Assembly: GCF_905163445.1 (NCBI RefSeq)
Contig: NC_053197.1
Coordinates: 14,694,001-14,758,000 of the forward strand
From: Pararge aegeria
Lineage: Eukaryota > Arthropoda > Insecta > Lepidoptera > Nymphalidae
Reading direction: 5' to 3'
DNA: 64,000 nucleotides
Shown: in pieces, positions 23,038 through 34,600 of the stretch
Layout of the letters: every line of letters starts with the position of its first letter
Numbering within the stretch: the first letter of the stretch is position 1
Notes under the pieces: model-generated
The model's input: the letters and a program-made list of their open reading frames with translations, nothing else
What the model was told of the DNA's origin: nothing
Databases searched by the model: none
Program-made: the position numbers and the translations under genes

Positions 23038-25015
23038 CCGGTTTCGGAGCGAAACGTGCGTAGAGGGTACATTGCCGAGGATCTGTTTGGTGTGGAGTAT
23101 ACGGATTGAAGAAATTATAAATTACACAGATTCTCCTACTTTTCGCGGAGTTTAGCAAATTAAGGTTAATTTTCATAATATATCATGGATTTGTGCAAAG
23201 CAGCGCCTGCTTCTATCCAATACAGAATATAGTTGTCACCACCCCTCCTTTTACCGCGGGTGTCAAAGGGAAGGGAGAACGGCAGCCGCTTTCTCTTTGC
23301 TACTGTCATCTTCTCCGATCACCAATCCCTAGCTTGGTGATTACGTATCCTCGGCCTTTAGGTCAACCGTTTTTCTAAGTTTTTAAAATTAATTACGGTT
23401 AAACCCTGAATAGTCGAGTCGAGCCGAGGTCCTAGCAAGAGGCACCCTCGGGTCGACATCCCCCCTTCCCACCGATGTGGTTGAACCCTGAAAGGGTAGA
23501 AAAGGCAGGAGACAAAAATTTTATCCCATTACAGGGGATATAATTGACGTTTCCATCTGCTAAAGCACGGGAACATGGAATAGGAGAAGTTTATTATTAC
23601 ACATTAGTATTTGTATATTATTTCTACTTGAGAGTTATTTCTTCTACATCTACTTCTACGAGATTATTTCTACAGTGCTCTGAAAGATGATAAAGCTGTG
23701 GGAGAAGATAAATTTTGATCCTTTCCGCGGGAATATAATTATCTAGCCGTGTTGGGGCTCTTCCCATGGCAAGCTGTCACTCTGTCATCTCCCCGGTGAC
23801 ACTGTTAAAACCCTTAAGGTGGTTATTAGCTACTGTCCTTTCGAAAACGACGTGACCTACCATCTACCACTCGTTTGACGACAGACGAGGTGTGCGTTCA
23901 GCTTTATCCAGCAGCGAATACTTACCACAAATTTGCCTTGTGACGAATTTCATCACGTACCTTTGCCTTTGCGATTCATACGACACGCATGCAGTGTGGA
24001 TTGACAAATTATAGCGGAATTAAATGAAAATTATACTGAATAAGGTTATTTCTTTATCAGGGTTCCACACCCAATGGGTAAAACGGGAGCCTATTACTAA
24101 CACCCTACTGTCCGTCTGTCCGCCTGTCCGTCTGTTACCAGGCTGTATCTCATGAACTGTGATATTGAAACAGTATTTGTCACAGATGATGTATTTCTGT
24201 TGTCATAACAAATACTAAAAAATAAATATTTTAGAAGCATTTAGGGGGCCACAATATACCTGAATTTTTTGCTGTTTTTAAAGACAACGGTAATGAACCC
24301 TAATCCGATTCGCATTTGGCCGGTTTTGATTATTTATATCATGACAAAGTATAAAAAAGAAAAGTTGTCGTCTAGAATAGCAAACATATTCAATATAATG
24401 ACGCGGTGATAGCCCAGTGGGTAGTAGCTTGACTTACCTTTCGGGGGCCTGAGTTCGAATCCCAGCACAGACCTCTAACTTTTCTAAGTTGATAACTATT
24501 AGGTGATAACTATTGGTGAAAGGTCAAAATATGCATTGGAATCTACTTACATTGGGCTTTCCTTGTTTAAAATTCATATAAAATTTTTTGAAAACGACAG
24601 GATTTGAACCTGCGACTCTCTGGCAATCGGGGCCTGAGCGCTTAAGCGAGCCGTAGCTACCGTCCATGCCAAAATTAGTAATTGTCTTATAGCGACGGTA
24701 GCGCCAGCTAGTAGGAAACATTTCATATTATGAAAATTAAGCTTAATTTGCTATACTCCGCGAAAAGCAGGAGAATCTGTATGGTGTAATTTATAATTTC
24801 TTCAATCCTTATACTCCACACCAAACAGATCCTCGGCAAGGTACCCTCTACGCATGTTTCGCTCCGAAACCTGAGCATCCTCAGGATATGTTGACTTTAC
24901 CATGAATAATTGTTAAATTACGTACAGATTCTTCTGTTTTTCGCGGAGTATAGCATATTAAGCTTAATGTTCATAATATATCATGGATTTCCGAATAGTA
25001 ACGCCTGTTTCTATG
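23038..25015. repeat. Dispersed repeat in three copies around MITE and RTE-like sequence
   Basis: Positions 23038-23215 (gctccggtttcggagcgaaa ... atatatcatggatttgtgca) recur inverted at about 24732-24872 and in direct orientation at 24920-25010. Between them lie a Harbinger-type MITE (23490-23757), an RTE-like 3' region (24058-24350, gggttccacacccaatgggt), a family 2 SINE head (24402-24485) and a minus SINE (24545-24725). Confidence 0.6.
23490..23757 (+). mobile_element. Harbinger-type MITE copy
   Basis: Matches include aaaggcaggagacaaaaatt, gctaaagcacgggaacatgg, aataggagaagttta and gataaagctgtgggagaaga. The extreme TIR ends are degraded. Confidence 0.65.
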
Positions 25016-26290
25016 ATCTATCCAATTATTGAAAATATTTAAGTTTCTGTCTACTTCTTCAAAGATCCTAGTAGTAGGCTTTACTTAATTAGGTATCACA
25101 TTGTTCGTCGTTAGTGAAAACAAGATGCCTAAATCTTTATAATAAGTTAGATCGTTGTGTAACTAAACATCGGTTACAGACGATTACGTTTTCATCTGGT
25201 CTAGACGCTTTATGCCTTTGTAAGTGCAGGTACTTAAGATACCAATACAAAGGCAATCCGTCGAAGCAATTGATTGTAAGATCGCAGCGATCAATCGCTT
25301 CAAAACTGTAGCCTTAATACAAGATTTGCTCATATCAAACTCTGTATCGTCAATGTAAAACGTAGATACCTTTATTTTTTGTTGACGGGGGTAAAAAGCC
25401 TGACTACGAGAAACCCGAATTCTAGTGAATTGGGTTATGTGGGATTTCTTCCCACTAAACCCTCTCGGTGCCCGCCCTAAGCACATAATGGGAGGCTCCG
25501 GGATCTCCCAAAAACGCTCCGGTGCCTCCCTTGTACGACGCCGTTAAGGAAAAGACGCTTTCCAAAATTTATTTGTATAAGTAAAAGAGACCTAATATCA
25601 CTCATTTATAGTAAGAAATTCGTTCACGCGAGTTGGCTTTCATGTGGAATCGCGCTAGATTGCAAGCGATCTCAGAAATCGCCTGCTGTATGTAGATACG
25701 AAAATTTACATACACGTGATACTGCCGATGGATTGTCGAGCGACCAATTGTCCCGTGTGTGGTAACCTTTACACTGATGAGGCATAAAGTAACTACTGAA
25801 GCTGTTATTACCATCTTAGATTCAACATTACGAGAGCTGCTTGTTGCGTTTATCCCTACTGCGAAATCTTTAAAACATAAAAAGGTAATTGAAGGTTTGA
25901 TAACCGTCGAGTGTAATTTGTGGGAATTTATAATCCTGAATTTTCTCTGGTCTTGTGGGACGCTTTTAACGTAACTACCGGAAAAAACATGCGACTACGT
26001 GATGTAGCATTCTGGTGGATACAATGCCGCGCATAAACCCGTTAGCAGTATATAGACTCAGAAATTATAAATTCTCATCGAAATTCCATTCGAATTAGGA
26101 ATTTATAATTTTGAACTACATTTTTACGAACGCTGGCCACTTAGTCAAGGAGGTCATCAAACATTATAGGTAATAGCAACTCTAGTAGTTATCACGTAAT
26201 TTTCCCGCTTTCTTCCATCATGTGTGGTGTAGGTAAAACGCCTAGTTTCCGCCTAGAATCGGGTTTAATATGTTATAATCACATGTGACA
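25016..26290. other. Intergenic upstream of gene B; no gene recognised
   Basis: Positions about 25100-25300 include ttcgtcgttagtgaaaacaa, resembling the TIR of the MITE at 48898-49074. Positions 25880-26260 hold SINE-tail scraps (ttctctggtcttgtgggac). No clear gene. Confidence 0.35.
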
Positions 26291-26298
26291 TATAAATA
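26291..26298 (+). promoter_or_regulatory. Gene B TATA box
   Basis: TATAAATA, 86 nt before the ATG; transcription would be expected to begin around 26320-26335. Confidence 0.65.
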
Positions 26299-26376
26299 CC
26301 ATGCTTTCGTAAATTGAAACACTTTCCAACCAAGTCTCACTTACATTGGACTGCGCGAGACTGTGTTCTCTTAGAA

Positions 26377-26394
26377 ATGTACAAACACGAATTT
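26377..26394 (+). CDS. Gene B exon 1 (coding part)
   Basis: ATG TAC AAA CAC GAA TTT followed by GTAAGT. The start was chosen because it lies downstream of a TATA box and joins exon 2 to make a complete signal peptide. Confidence 0.82.
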
Positions 26395-29383
26395 GTAAGT
26401 TTTATTATAGCAATAAGTTTTAATAATTTAATGATAAATTAAAGAAAATGTTAACTTTTGACGATTTGATAGGTTTGTCCAATCTGTAACTATTTATTAT
26501 TTATATTTTTTGAAGATAAATTAAAAGGTCATTTCTTAAGTTGTTTGAAAGCCTAAGTACCTTACTGCATTATTATATAACATAAAATACTTAACGAAAC
26601 TTTGGCAAATGTCGGACCAAATCAGTATTGGAATAGCTTAGCGGCACGTGTTTGTCGATCGGTTGGTAACTAACCACGGCCAAAGCCTAGACCAGACCAG
26701 GGAAAATTCTGAAATTATAAATTCCCAAATTGCCCCTGCCGGAAATCCGGGACGGGAACTCGGGACCTCCAACTTAACTCCGTCTACTGTTGGGTGCTAT
26801 TTTCCAATAATTCCCCGCTACGTTCGAAAAGGTAGCCTGGAAGATATCACTGGTATCTTCCAGGATACATTTTCGGATATTTAAATAAATGTTTATTTTG
26901 TCCTGTACTTTTTATCTTTTTTAAACAATTAAATTATTAAAATTAAATTAAAAATCGGAAACAACATTAATAAACCAGGAAATTTGGGAATGAGATATGT
27001 CGGACGAAAATATTATTAATATCAATCTTTGTTGTTTATTTTTCGCAAGCATAGAAAAATAATTCATGATTCGGGCATGAACAAAAATGGCAGCACAAAC
27101 TATTCTTTGAAATAAATTAATTTGGTATTTTGAATGATGTTTAAAAATACAAACGCGCCCGATCCCCGCTTTTTATAATAGGTTTGATATCCTCTAGTTT
27201 CATTAGTTTCACCGATCAATCTCCTTCGTACCTTTTCGATCTACAAGACATTGGCGAAGTACTGTGTGCCCAGTTGGCACAGACAAAAGCCATAAACAAG
27301 AATTGAATTGATATCCTCTAGTTAGCAAGATATTATTTTTATTAATATGCTGTAAAGCAATTTAATTGGATAAGGAATAATACTGTATTTTTTTTAAATA
27401 GTTTTGTCAATGACCAATTTTTTTTGTCGAATATTGTTACTATGTGTATATAAACATATGTCATTGCGGAATATGAAAAATTGTTACTATGTGTAGATAT
27501 AATAAACATACTAGTATGGCATTGCGGATTTTTTTTAGACCTTTAAAAGTTTATTAAAAATAGGTAATTAATATCAGTTATTACACATATGACGTTCTTA
27601 AATAAAACTGACGATACTTGAAGCGTTGACGTCATTTATTTGAATTAATATAACACTGTATTTACAGATATTGCTTGAGTAGAAAGTCTAAAAGTACCTC
27701 TTTATCTATGCATCTTATTAGGAGGCCCTTGAGACTATTGGCTCAAGGACAGTTTATAAATAATGTAATTAAAATATTAAACTGTAATTAAAACTGTAAT
27801 TTTTAACCGTTAACTGTAAATAATAACTGTATTTTTTAAAGGTTTTTAAAGCGAAATCTGTCAACCTCACGTTTCTATTTGTAACATTTTTTGTAGATAC
27901 ATGGTTGCTTAAGGATGTTACTTTGTATTTTGCTACCAGATGTTTAGTGCTGACAAGATCGGTCGGTCGGTGCCAAGTACACCATTAAAATTCCTATATA
28001 TATGTTGTATACCGTTCTTTATTATACCGCGTGTAAATTAAAACCGAAATAATACTTCAAAGGTTTTAGAGGTTATTTACTATTTCTGAGATGTTTCTGT
28101 GAAACCGAAACGCTAACAGTTTTTAGATAAACCATTGCCATAGCTTTTACTGAAAGAAATACAGATACAGCCCTAACATCACATGCAATAGTAAAATCAA
28201 TTGGCTCCCGTAACTTTATAGGTACGCGACGCGTAGCGTTGGTAGGTACTATGCATGTGTCGGTCTTGTATCTTCAATAGGGTTGTCATCGTCAACACTT
28301 AGAATGTTTGAATTAGTTTGTATGGAAAAGTAAATATGCTTCTTTTGATTTAATATTTTTACAGGGTCCTTATGAATTATATTTATGCACCCTTCAACAG
28401 TTTTTCATAATTCCGTTACACGTTGTATAGTATCAAGACTTACAAATGTTGTATTTTGACTTTTTTATTTGTTGCTTTTTAGATAGCATTATATTTATTT
28501 TTACACTCAGTTTCTTTTTTAATAATACCAATAGACAATTCGCCGTCCAATTATCCAACGATACCCATATTTCAATTCACCAATATCGAACGCCATTTAA
28601 TTCCTCAACATTTTAACCCATTCAAATTAAAAGAACAACTCAAGATAATTTTAAATCAAAAAAGCCCTTAATTTTCAGATCTTCCTGGCCACATGCCTCA
28701 TCATTGCACAAACCAGCGCGGAAACCAAGAAAAGATCACCATCGGGCTACGGCCATATTCCAGTACGGCATACTTACTCCGAATACAATAATAGAGTTGC
28801 CATCCCTGTCCCGCAACCCGTACCAGTCAGCGTACCACGACCTGTGCCCGTACCGGTTCACGTTGGAGTACCAGTAGATAGTCCACGCCCCGTCCCAGTG
28901 GCTGTACCTCAACCTGTACCGCATCTCATCACTAGACCTATAGCCGTGCCAGTTGACCGAGCAGTTCCAATATCGGTACCGCAGCCTGTTCCAGTGACAG
29001 TCACGCAAGGAGTTGGTATACCTGTACCTCAACCTTATGCTGTCAGTGTTCCTGCACCTGTGCCTGTAAGAGTTCCTGTGCCAGTGGCAACGCAAGCGGT
29101 TTCCATTGGCTCAATAGGATCTGGTCTTGCTATTGGTGGGCTTGGAGGACTCGGCATTGGTGGATATGGTTACGGAGGGATTGGTGGAATCAGTGGCATT
29201 GGAGGCATCAGTGGTATCGGAGGGATCAGTGGCATTGGAGGCTATTATTCTGGAGCTCCTATAGTATCATCTAAGATTGGTTCTATTGGCCATTCGGTTA
29301 TCGGTGGCACATCAATTGGTTCAGGTTATGGAGGTGGATTATTGCATCACGGCGGCCACTCATTATACCATCACGGGTATTAA
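26377..29383 (+). CDS. Gene B: secreted Val-Pro-repeat / Gly-rich structural protein, 2 exons
   Basis: Exons 26377-26394 and 28679-29383 join in phase 0 to give 240 aa. Residues 1-20 (MYKHEFIFLATCLIIAQTSA) are a signal peptide split by the intron. ETKKRSPSGYGHIPVRHTYS follows. About residues 46-145 are a dense Val-Pro repeat (PVPQPVPVSVPRPVPVPV and variants), and about 147-240 are Gly/Ile/Ser-rich with three to four GGISGI units, ending in a His-rich SLYHHGY. Extracellular structural protein, for example of cuticle, is inferred from secretion signal and composition; no chitin-binding consensus is visible. A TATA box precedes exon 1 and AATAAA lies at 29394-29399, only 11 nt after the stop. 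It shares layout and both sequence blocks with gene A, but in the reverse order. Confidence 0.9.
26395..28678. other. Gene B intron with SINE and MITE
   Basis: A family 3 SINE in minus orientation lies at about 26640-26795 (taactaaccacggccaaagc). Two near-copies of a roughly 50-nt unit (attgttactatgtgta.ata) lie at 27431-27475 and 27479-27527. A TIR-bearing MITE lies at 28006-28430. Confidence 0.55.
28006..28430. mobile_element. TIR MITE (ACGTGTAA family) copy
   Basis: It runs from the cgtgtaaattaaaaccgaaa end to ttacacgttgtata. It shares ctgaaagaaatacagataca and ttgtatcttcaatagggttg with copies at 40111-40568, 47505-47877 and about 57425-57620. Confidence 0.7.
28679..29383 (+). CDS. Gene B exon 2
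   Basis: The acceptor ATTTTCAG precedes ATCTTCCTGGCC. The exon is open for 234 codons to TAA at 29381-29383. It carries the rest of the signal peptide and the whole mature protein. Confidence 0.92.
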   Translation: MFLATCLIIAQTSAETKKRSPSGYGHIPVRHTYSEYNNRVAIPVPQPVPVSVPRPVPVPVHVGVPVDSPRPVPVAVPQPVPHLITRPIAVPVDRAVPISVPQPVPVTVTQGVGIPVPQPYAVSVPAPVPVRVPVPVATQAVSIGSIGSGLAIGGLGGLGIGGYGYGGIGGISGIGGISGIGGISGIGGYYSGAPIVSSKIGSIGHSVIGGTSIGSGYGGGLLHHGGHSLYHHGY

Positions 29384-29393
29384 GGTTACCAAT

Positions 29394-29399
29394 AATAAA
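29394..29399 (+). terminator. Gene B candidate polyadenylation signal
   Basis: AATAAA starting 11 nt after the stop codon. No cleavage site can be placed from sequence alone, and a later signal could be used instead. Confidence 0.5.
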
Positions 29400-31350
29400 C
29401 TTGGAATAGCTTATGGTATCATTTGCCAAATATTTGTAGATATTTCGTAAATGGAATAATTTTATGTTCGGTTAGGGGTCCCTCGTTTTAGTTAATCTAG
29501 TCCAAATGACCTTTTTATGTTGTTTTTGTGCTTGGGGTTCAAGAATGGATGCTGTAATGGAGTGACTACTCCTATATGGAAACAGAATGTGTGCTAAAGC
29601 TAGAAGTAGTATATTTTGTAGATAAGTCTTGCAACTAGATGTCTAAATACTTATGGAAATGTTATAGTGGGCTATCATTCTGGTCATTGGAACAGTTCTC
29701 TTATCTTATCTCATAAAAATAAGGCGAGAAAATGTTAGACAAAGATATTTGATGGCGCTTATATATACGTATCAGCTGCATTACTGGATGTGTGAAACTA
29801 GAAGAAATTCAAAAGTTGTAGCTACTTAGTGACATTTTTTTGAAAGGATTTTAGAAATAGATTGCTAAAAGAAAAGGTAGAGAGAATCATTGAAATTGTT
29901 TGCAAAATAATTCGTCTGGAACTGATTAGTGATTTGGTGTTGATCCCAAAGTTTTTTATACCGATTGTAGTGGAAAATGAAAATGTAGATGAAGTCCTTG
30001 GCTTGGTCAATGTGAAATTGCAAGTGTCTAGTATTGGATATCATTGCATAGATAAGACTGATTTTTTATTTATACTAGTTGCAAAATTATCTATAGAGTT
30101 GTGATAAGTGAGGTAAGGTAGCAAGTAAATCTTGGCAGAGTAAGTTTTACAACGTAAAGTTAATTGTGAATAAAATGAACGGTGTTGTTTGAATATGTGG
30201 AATGATTAATTATTAAATCTCCTATAGATCTTAATGTTCCCACCTATTTTTGATTGTCATGCTTTATTTTATTATAGAACATTTTCGTTTGTCGACGAAT
30301 AAATGGATGATTTTAACGCTGTATTTTATTTCACTCTCCCATGCTTCCGATATCTCTTTTTAGAGATCTTGGAGTATTTCTAGCTAGCATAGATAATTAA
30401 ATTGTTATTAATATTCTATAAACTCATGCTGTTAGGAAGAAGTCATTAGTGGGGTTGAGTATAACATGATTTCTAGACTTACCAATGCAAAAAATTAAAC
30501 AACGTATTTAACTTTATAAATAGCAATAAAGTCAAGACGATAACAACATAGTTATGTCTAGGTATGTCAAAAGGTTCAGTGCCATCTCTAAAGATACACA
30601 AGTGTTAAATATTTAGTTCAACAGTTTCATTATGGATATAATGTATGTGCAGATTGATAAGGTTTTTAATAAAAACAAGTTGTTCAAAACTTGCCTTAAT
30701 TTTATTGTAAAATATGGTTCAATAGGATCTGAAATGCGCATTTATTTAAGCTAGGTTACTAAACAATTGATCATACTGGCAAGGTTGTTTGGAAGCAGTC
30801 AGCTCCGTCCATATCATGTAAAGGCCAACTGCTAAGTTTCTTGCTGGCTTCTCTTTCTTTTAACAATTGACTGATATAATAATACTGATATAAGAATACT
30901 TGGAATACCGACGAAAACACTTCGCAGGGCATTTCAGGAACAGGACCTACAAATTGTCGCCTATGCCATCGGCAACCACGTCCTTCATTCCGGAACAGAG
31001 CGGTAGTACTTCCCCGGACAAGCTCTGTCGCATAAAAGTCCTAGTACTGCTTCTTCGAGAGACATTCTTGCCTCTCAATAAATTTTGACATCTACATGGT
31101 TTAAAATAATCATCATCATAAACCCATCACCAGTCCACTACAGAGCACGGGGCTTCCCTCAGAATGAGAAGGGTGTAGGCCGTAGATCACCACGCTGGCC
31201 AAGGGCGGATTTTTAGTATTCTCCTACCTTGGAGAATCGGAGTACTCTCAGGGTTGCAGGTTTCCTCACAAAAATATTCAATTTCTTAAATTGGACGACT
31301 TCTACGCGATTATGCGCAAACGCGGTATCACCGCTTAGGCTATCACCGCT
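29400..31350. other. Downstream of gene B: mostly unique DNA, then LINE and SINE ends
   Basis: Positions 29400-30330 are not similar to the repeats in the window; an 80-codon open frame at 29862-30104 begins with TTG and matches nothing I know. Positions 30720-31060 hold LINE 3' and dispersed-repeat pieces. Positions 31108-31350 are a minus family 2 SINE. Confidence 0.45.
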
Positions 31351-31681
31351 TTTTACGCGCTCAATCTCTAGTTTAAAATAATGTCAAGCTTAACTTAAAC
31401 ACGCTCATTTAAGGTGAAATTACAAAGAAAATCCTTCTGTCGTTTTATCGATATCCTTAAATACACAAATATCGGTAATACGTGTGACTTTGCGATAGTG
31501 TCCATTATCTAGTATGCGATTAAACTTTGTTTTGATAAGTTATCAGTGTCCATTGTTAGCACAGACCAGTTTCCCGCATATAGCTCAGCTAGTGGTAGTT
31601 GAGACTTGAATATCACTTCAAGGTAGTGCGATATACTACAGGTTATTAAGAAATATTGAGTGAAGTTGCGTAGAAGTCAAG

Positions 31682-31691
31682 ATGAAATCAA
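31682..31691 (+). CDS. Gene C exon 1 (coding part)
   Basis: ATGAAATCAA followed by a GTGAGT donor. The leftover A is completed by GA of exon 2 to an Arg codon. It lies 5.9 kb before exon 2, so it is the least certain exon of the gene, although phase and donor fit. Confidence 0.62.
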
Positions 31692-34600
31692 GTGAGTGAT
31701 GTTTTGTTTTTTTAAGTGAAAACTTCTTTTGGCGTTACGCACACAGATTTTTCCATAGGTAGTAAGTTAGGCTGAAGCGTCACGCTCTGAGGTGACATCC
31801 TCGATTGGGTGAACTCGGGACACGAGCGAAAAAGATACAGTATCTTGCTTTTCAACGTTGTGTTTAGTTTATTCAATTTTTAAGACGCTAAGCGATTAAG
31901 TTTTAGAATATGTTTCTAAATTTATATTTAGAAACCTTTTAGGGATATTTCTATACTCCCGAACATGCAGTGGCGTGCACAAGGTTTTTGACCAGAGTAT
32001 ACATAAAGCAGGCATGGCATAAAATGGAAAAATTCCCCTGCAATACGAGTTATATAAAATAATTTGGGTATGCAGTGCTTTTGTGCATGTATGAAGTGCA
32101 CGCCACTGCGAACAGGATAGCCCGCTAACTTCTTAGACTGCATCATCACTTACCAACTGGGGAGATTGCAGTCAAGGGTTATCTTGTAGTGGAGTAAAAA
32201 AAATACCTAATTTTTTAGTCTTTGTTAATTTATCTATTGGTAAGTACGTAATAGTAATTATTTTAACAATTATTTGCATTACATTGCGGGTTAGTGTTTG
32301 ACCTGTTATCGTGCTATATTATATGTTGAAAAAACATTATAAACATTAAAGATTATAAAAAAACAGTTATTATGGTTTTTACTTCTCCCGCGCGGTCTTA
32401 GGCACACACTGTTTTTTTAAGTTGTTATTTTAGAATTTGTCGTGAGTGTCAGTTTAAATTTGTTAATGTTAATTAACTTAACTATATTATGACTAATAGC
32501 CCCGAATGGTCTCGAAACTAGTCTGACAATCTCCGACAAAAATTCACGTGAATTCAGCCGACAATAACACATTTTTAATTCGTTATTTTGAAACTTATTT
32601 ATGAGACACTGTGCGAAGGTGATAATAAAACGAATGAATGATTAAGTTTGTAGTGGACGTATGCTTGGAAACCTTTTAGCTTTAGTTTTGCCTATGACTT
32701 TGTCCACGAGTGAATCGTTATTTAAAAATCCCGCGGGAAACATTTTTACGCAAGATTCGCAAGATGCCAAATTTCTCCAAAATTGCTGAAGTTGTTAAGT
32801 TTTGCATAGGTAACAAAAGCTATTTTTAAATCCAGTGGGATCGAATTCCAAAGTATTTTTCGGGATAAAAAGTATCCCATATCCATCTCCAAGCTCCAAG
32901 ATATTTTTGGGTAATTTCATCGAATCCTTTGTCGATGTTTTCGAGTAGTTGAGCCGCATATTAGGAACAAACAAACAAAGTTTCGGACTTATAATATTAG
33001 CATAATTTAAATGATTACAATTAGAACGTGTTAATGACACGTCGGAATAATAGAGAGATAAGAGCTGATTTTTGAAAGGAGCAATAATTGTTGCCATTTA
33101 CAAACAGACATTCTTGTTTATCTGTATTTAATACTGAGAAAAAACCAATCGATAGTGACTTCCTTTGTATATAAAATTACATGAATTCATATTATATTGT
33201 CAAGTTTTTACCCGCAGCTTCGCTCGCGGTAATTTCAATTTGAATATTAAAATAATACAGATTAATCCGTGCAGGGGTCTCACATTCTTTGGATGTGAGA
33301 CCCCTGCACGGCTAACATGAGCAGCAGGGCTAGCACGGGCAGGAGATATAAATTATATCCCCCGATTATATCCTCTATCAAGGGATATAATTATCTTTTC
33401 CCCTTGCCAGAGCACGGCAACAGGGGAGAGGATAAATTTATCCCCGTTTGACATTTCTCGTGGATATATATCCCCCGCCCATAGCATGGGAAGAAATGAA
33501 AGGGGAAAGACTATCCTTTTTTGACATTTGAAAGAGACAATTTTATCCCCGTCCTTAGACGTGGGTTTAAAATCCTGCAGGGCTAGCATGGGCGGGGGAC
33601 ACTTCTCCACGGGGAAAGGATATAACGTTTATCCCCTCACGCATTTATATCCACCCCCCGAGCATGGGCACACGGGTGGACAATATATCCACGGTGGATA
33701 TAATAGGGGAAAGACGAACCCCCGGTAAATGTCACAAATTAATTATTCTAATCTGTGCTCATGATTTTGACAAATAAATTTTTCGTTTTCTGTTTTGTTT
33801 TAGTTGTCTAAGTTTTATATTGTTTTTTTTTATCTATAAATGTTCCTCGTCTGCGGCTGTTTGTTTATATTATTTATTCTGGATTTTTCGAAGTGGTATA
33901 AAACCTACCTTTCGAGAAAATAAAATGAGTGCTAAAAAGTAAGTCTTCTATTATAAAATGTTTGAAAAAGTGACTACCTATTGATTTAGAAGCGTACCTA
34001 ATGAATGAATGTTTTACAGTGAAAGTAAACAGAGACGTTAATCATCAAGATCCAATCCTGTTTACATATCAAATTATTGATCTTGTACTATTTTATTTAA
34101 AGTTGTGCTTGCCTTTTTCTATGGCCCATTAGTTGACAAATTTGTGTTTATTCAGATCAAGAAGTAATAAAATACAATTGCAAATGTTGGTAGATTTCAT
34201 GCCAACCCACAACCACCTTGCCACTGGGGAATTCACAGGAACTCTTAGGAGCCAAAAGGGCAGACTCCCAGTGGCAAATCTTAGTCATTACTGAAGGAGC
34301 ATGGGCCAGACGGGACGGTCAATCAGTGGAAACAGTTAAGTCAATTTTGCGGTAAAGTAAGCAAGTGCAAAAAATTTAAATTATTTATTAGTGTTGTTGG
34401 CATCAAACAAGTCTTGCATAATTTTTCTTTTATTTGCAGACGTGGCAGGACATTAAAAAAGCTGCAACAGCACGGGGACGCAGCACCACAGGCAACATAT
34501 ACATAGTATACATGTTGCTGTAAAGTCAACCAAGTGAAGAATTTATTTATTTTCCAGAGTAGGTATAGATGGAAGAATGCAGGATGCTCATTTATCACAC

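Noticed and set aside
28736..29095. 119-codon minus-strand open frame, Tyr/Arg/Trp-rich
   Set aside because: Antisense of the Val-Pro repeat of gene B; repeat codons create the open frame.
29862..30104. 80-codon open frame after gene B
   Set aside because: It starts with a non-ATG codon, matches no known family and lacks gene signals; kept only as a note under the flanking region.
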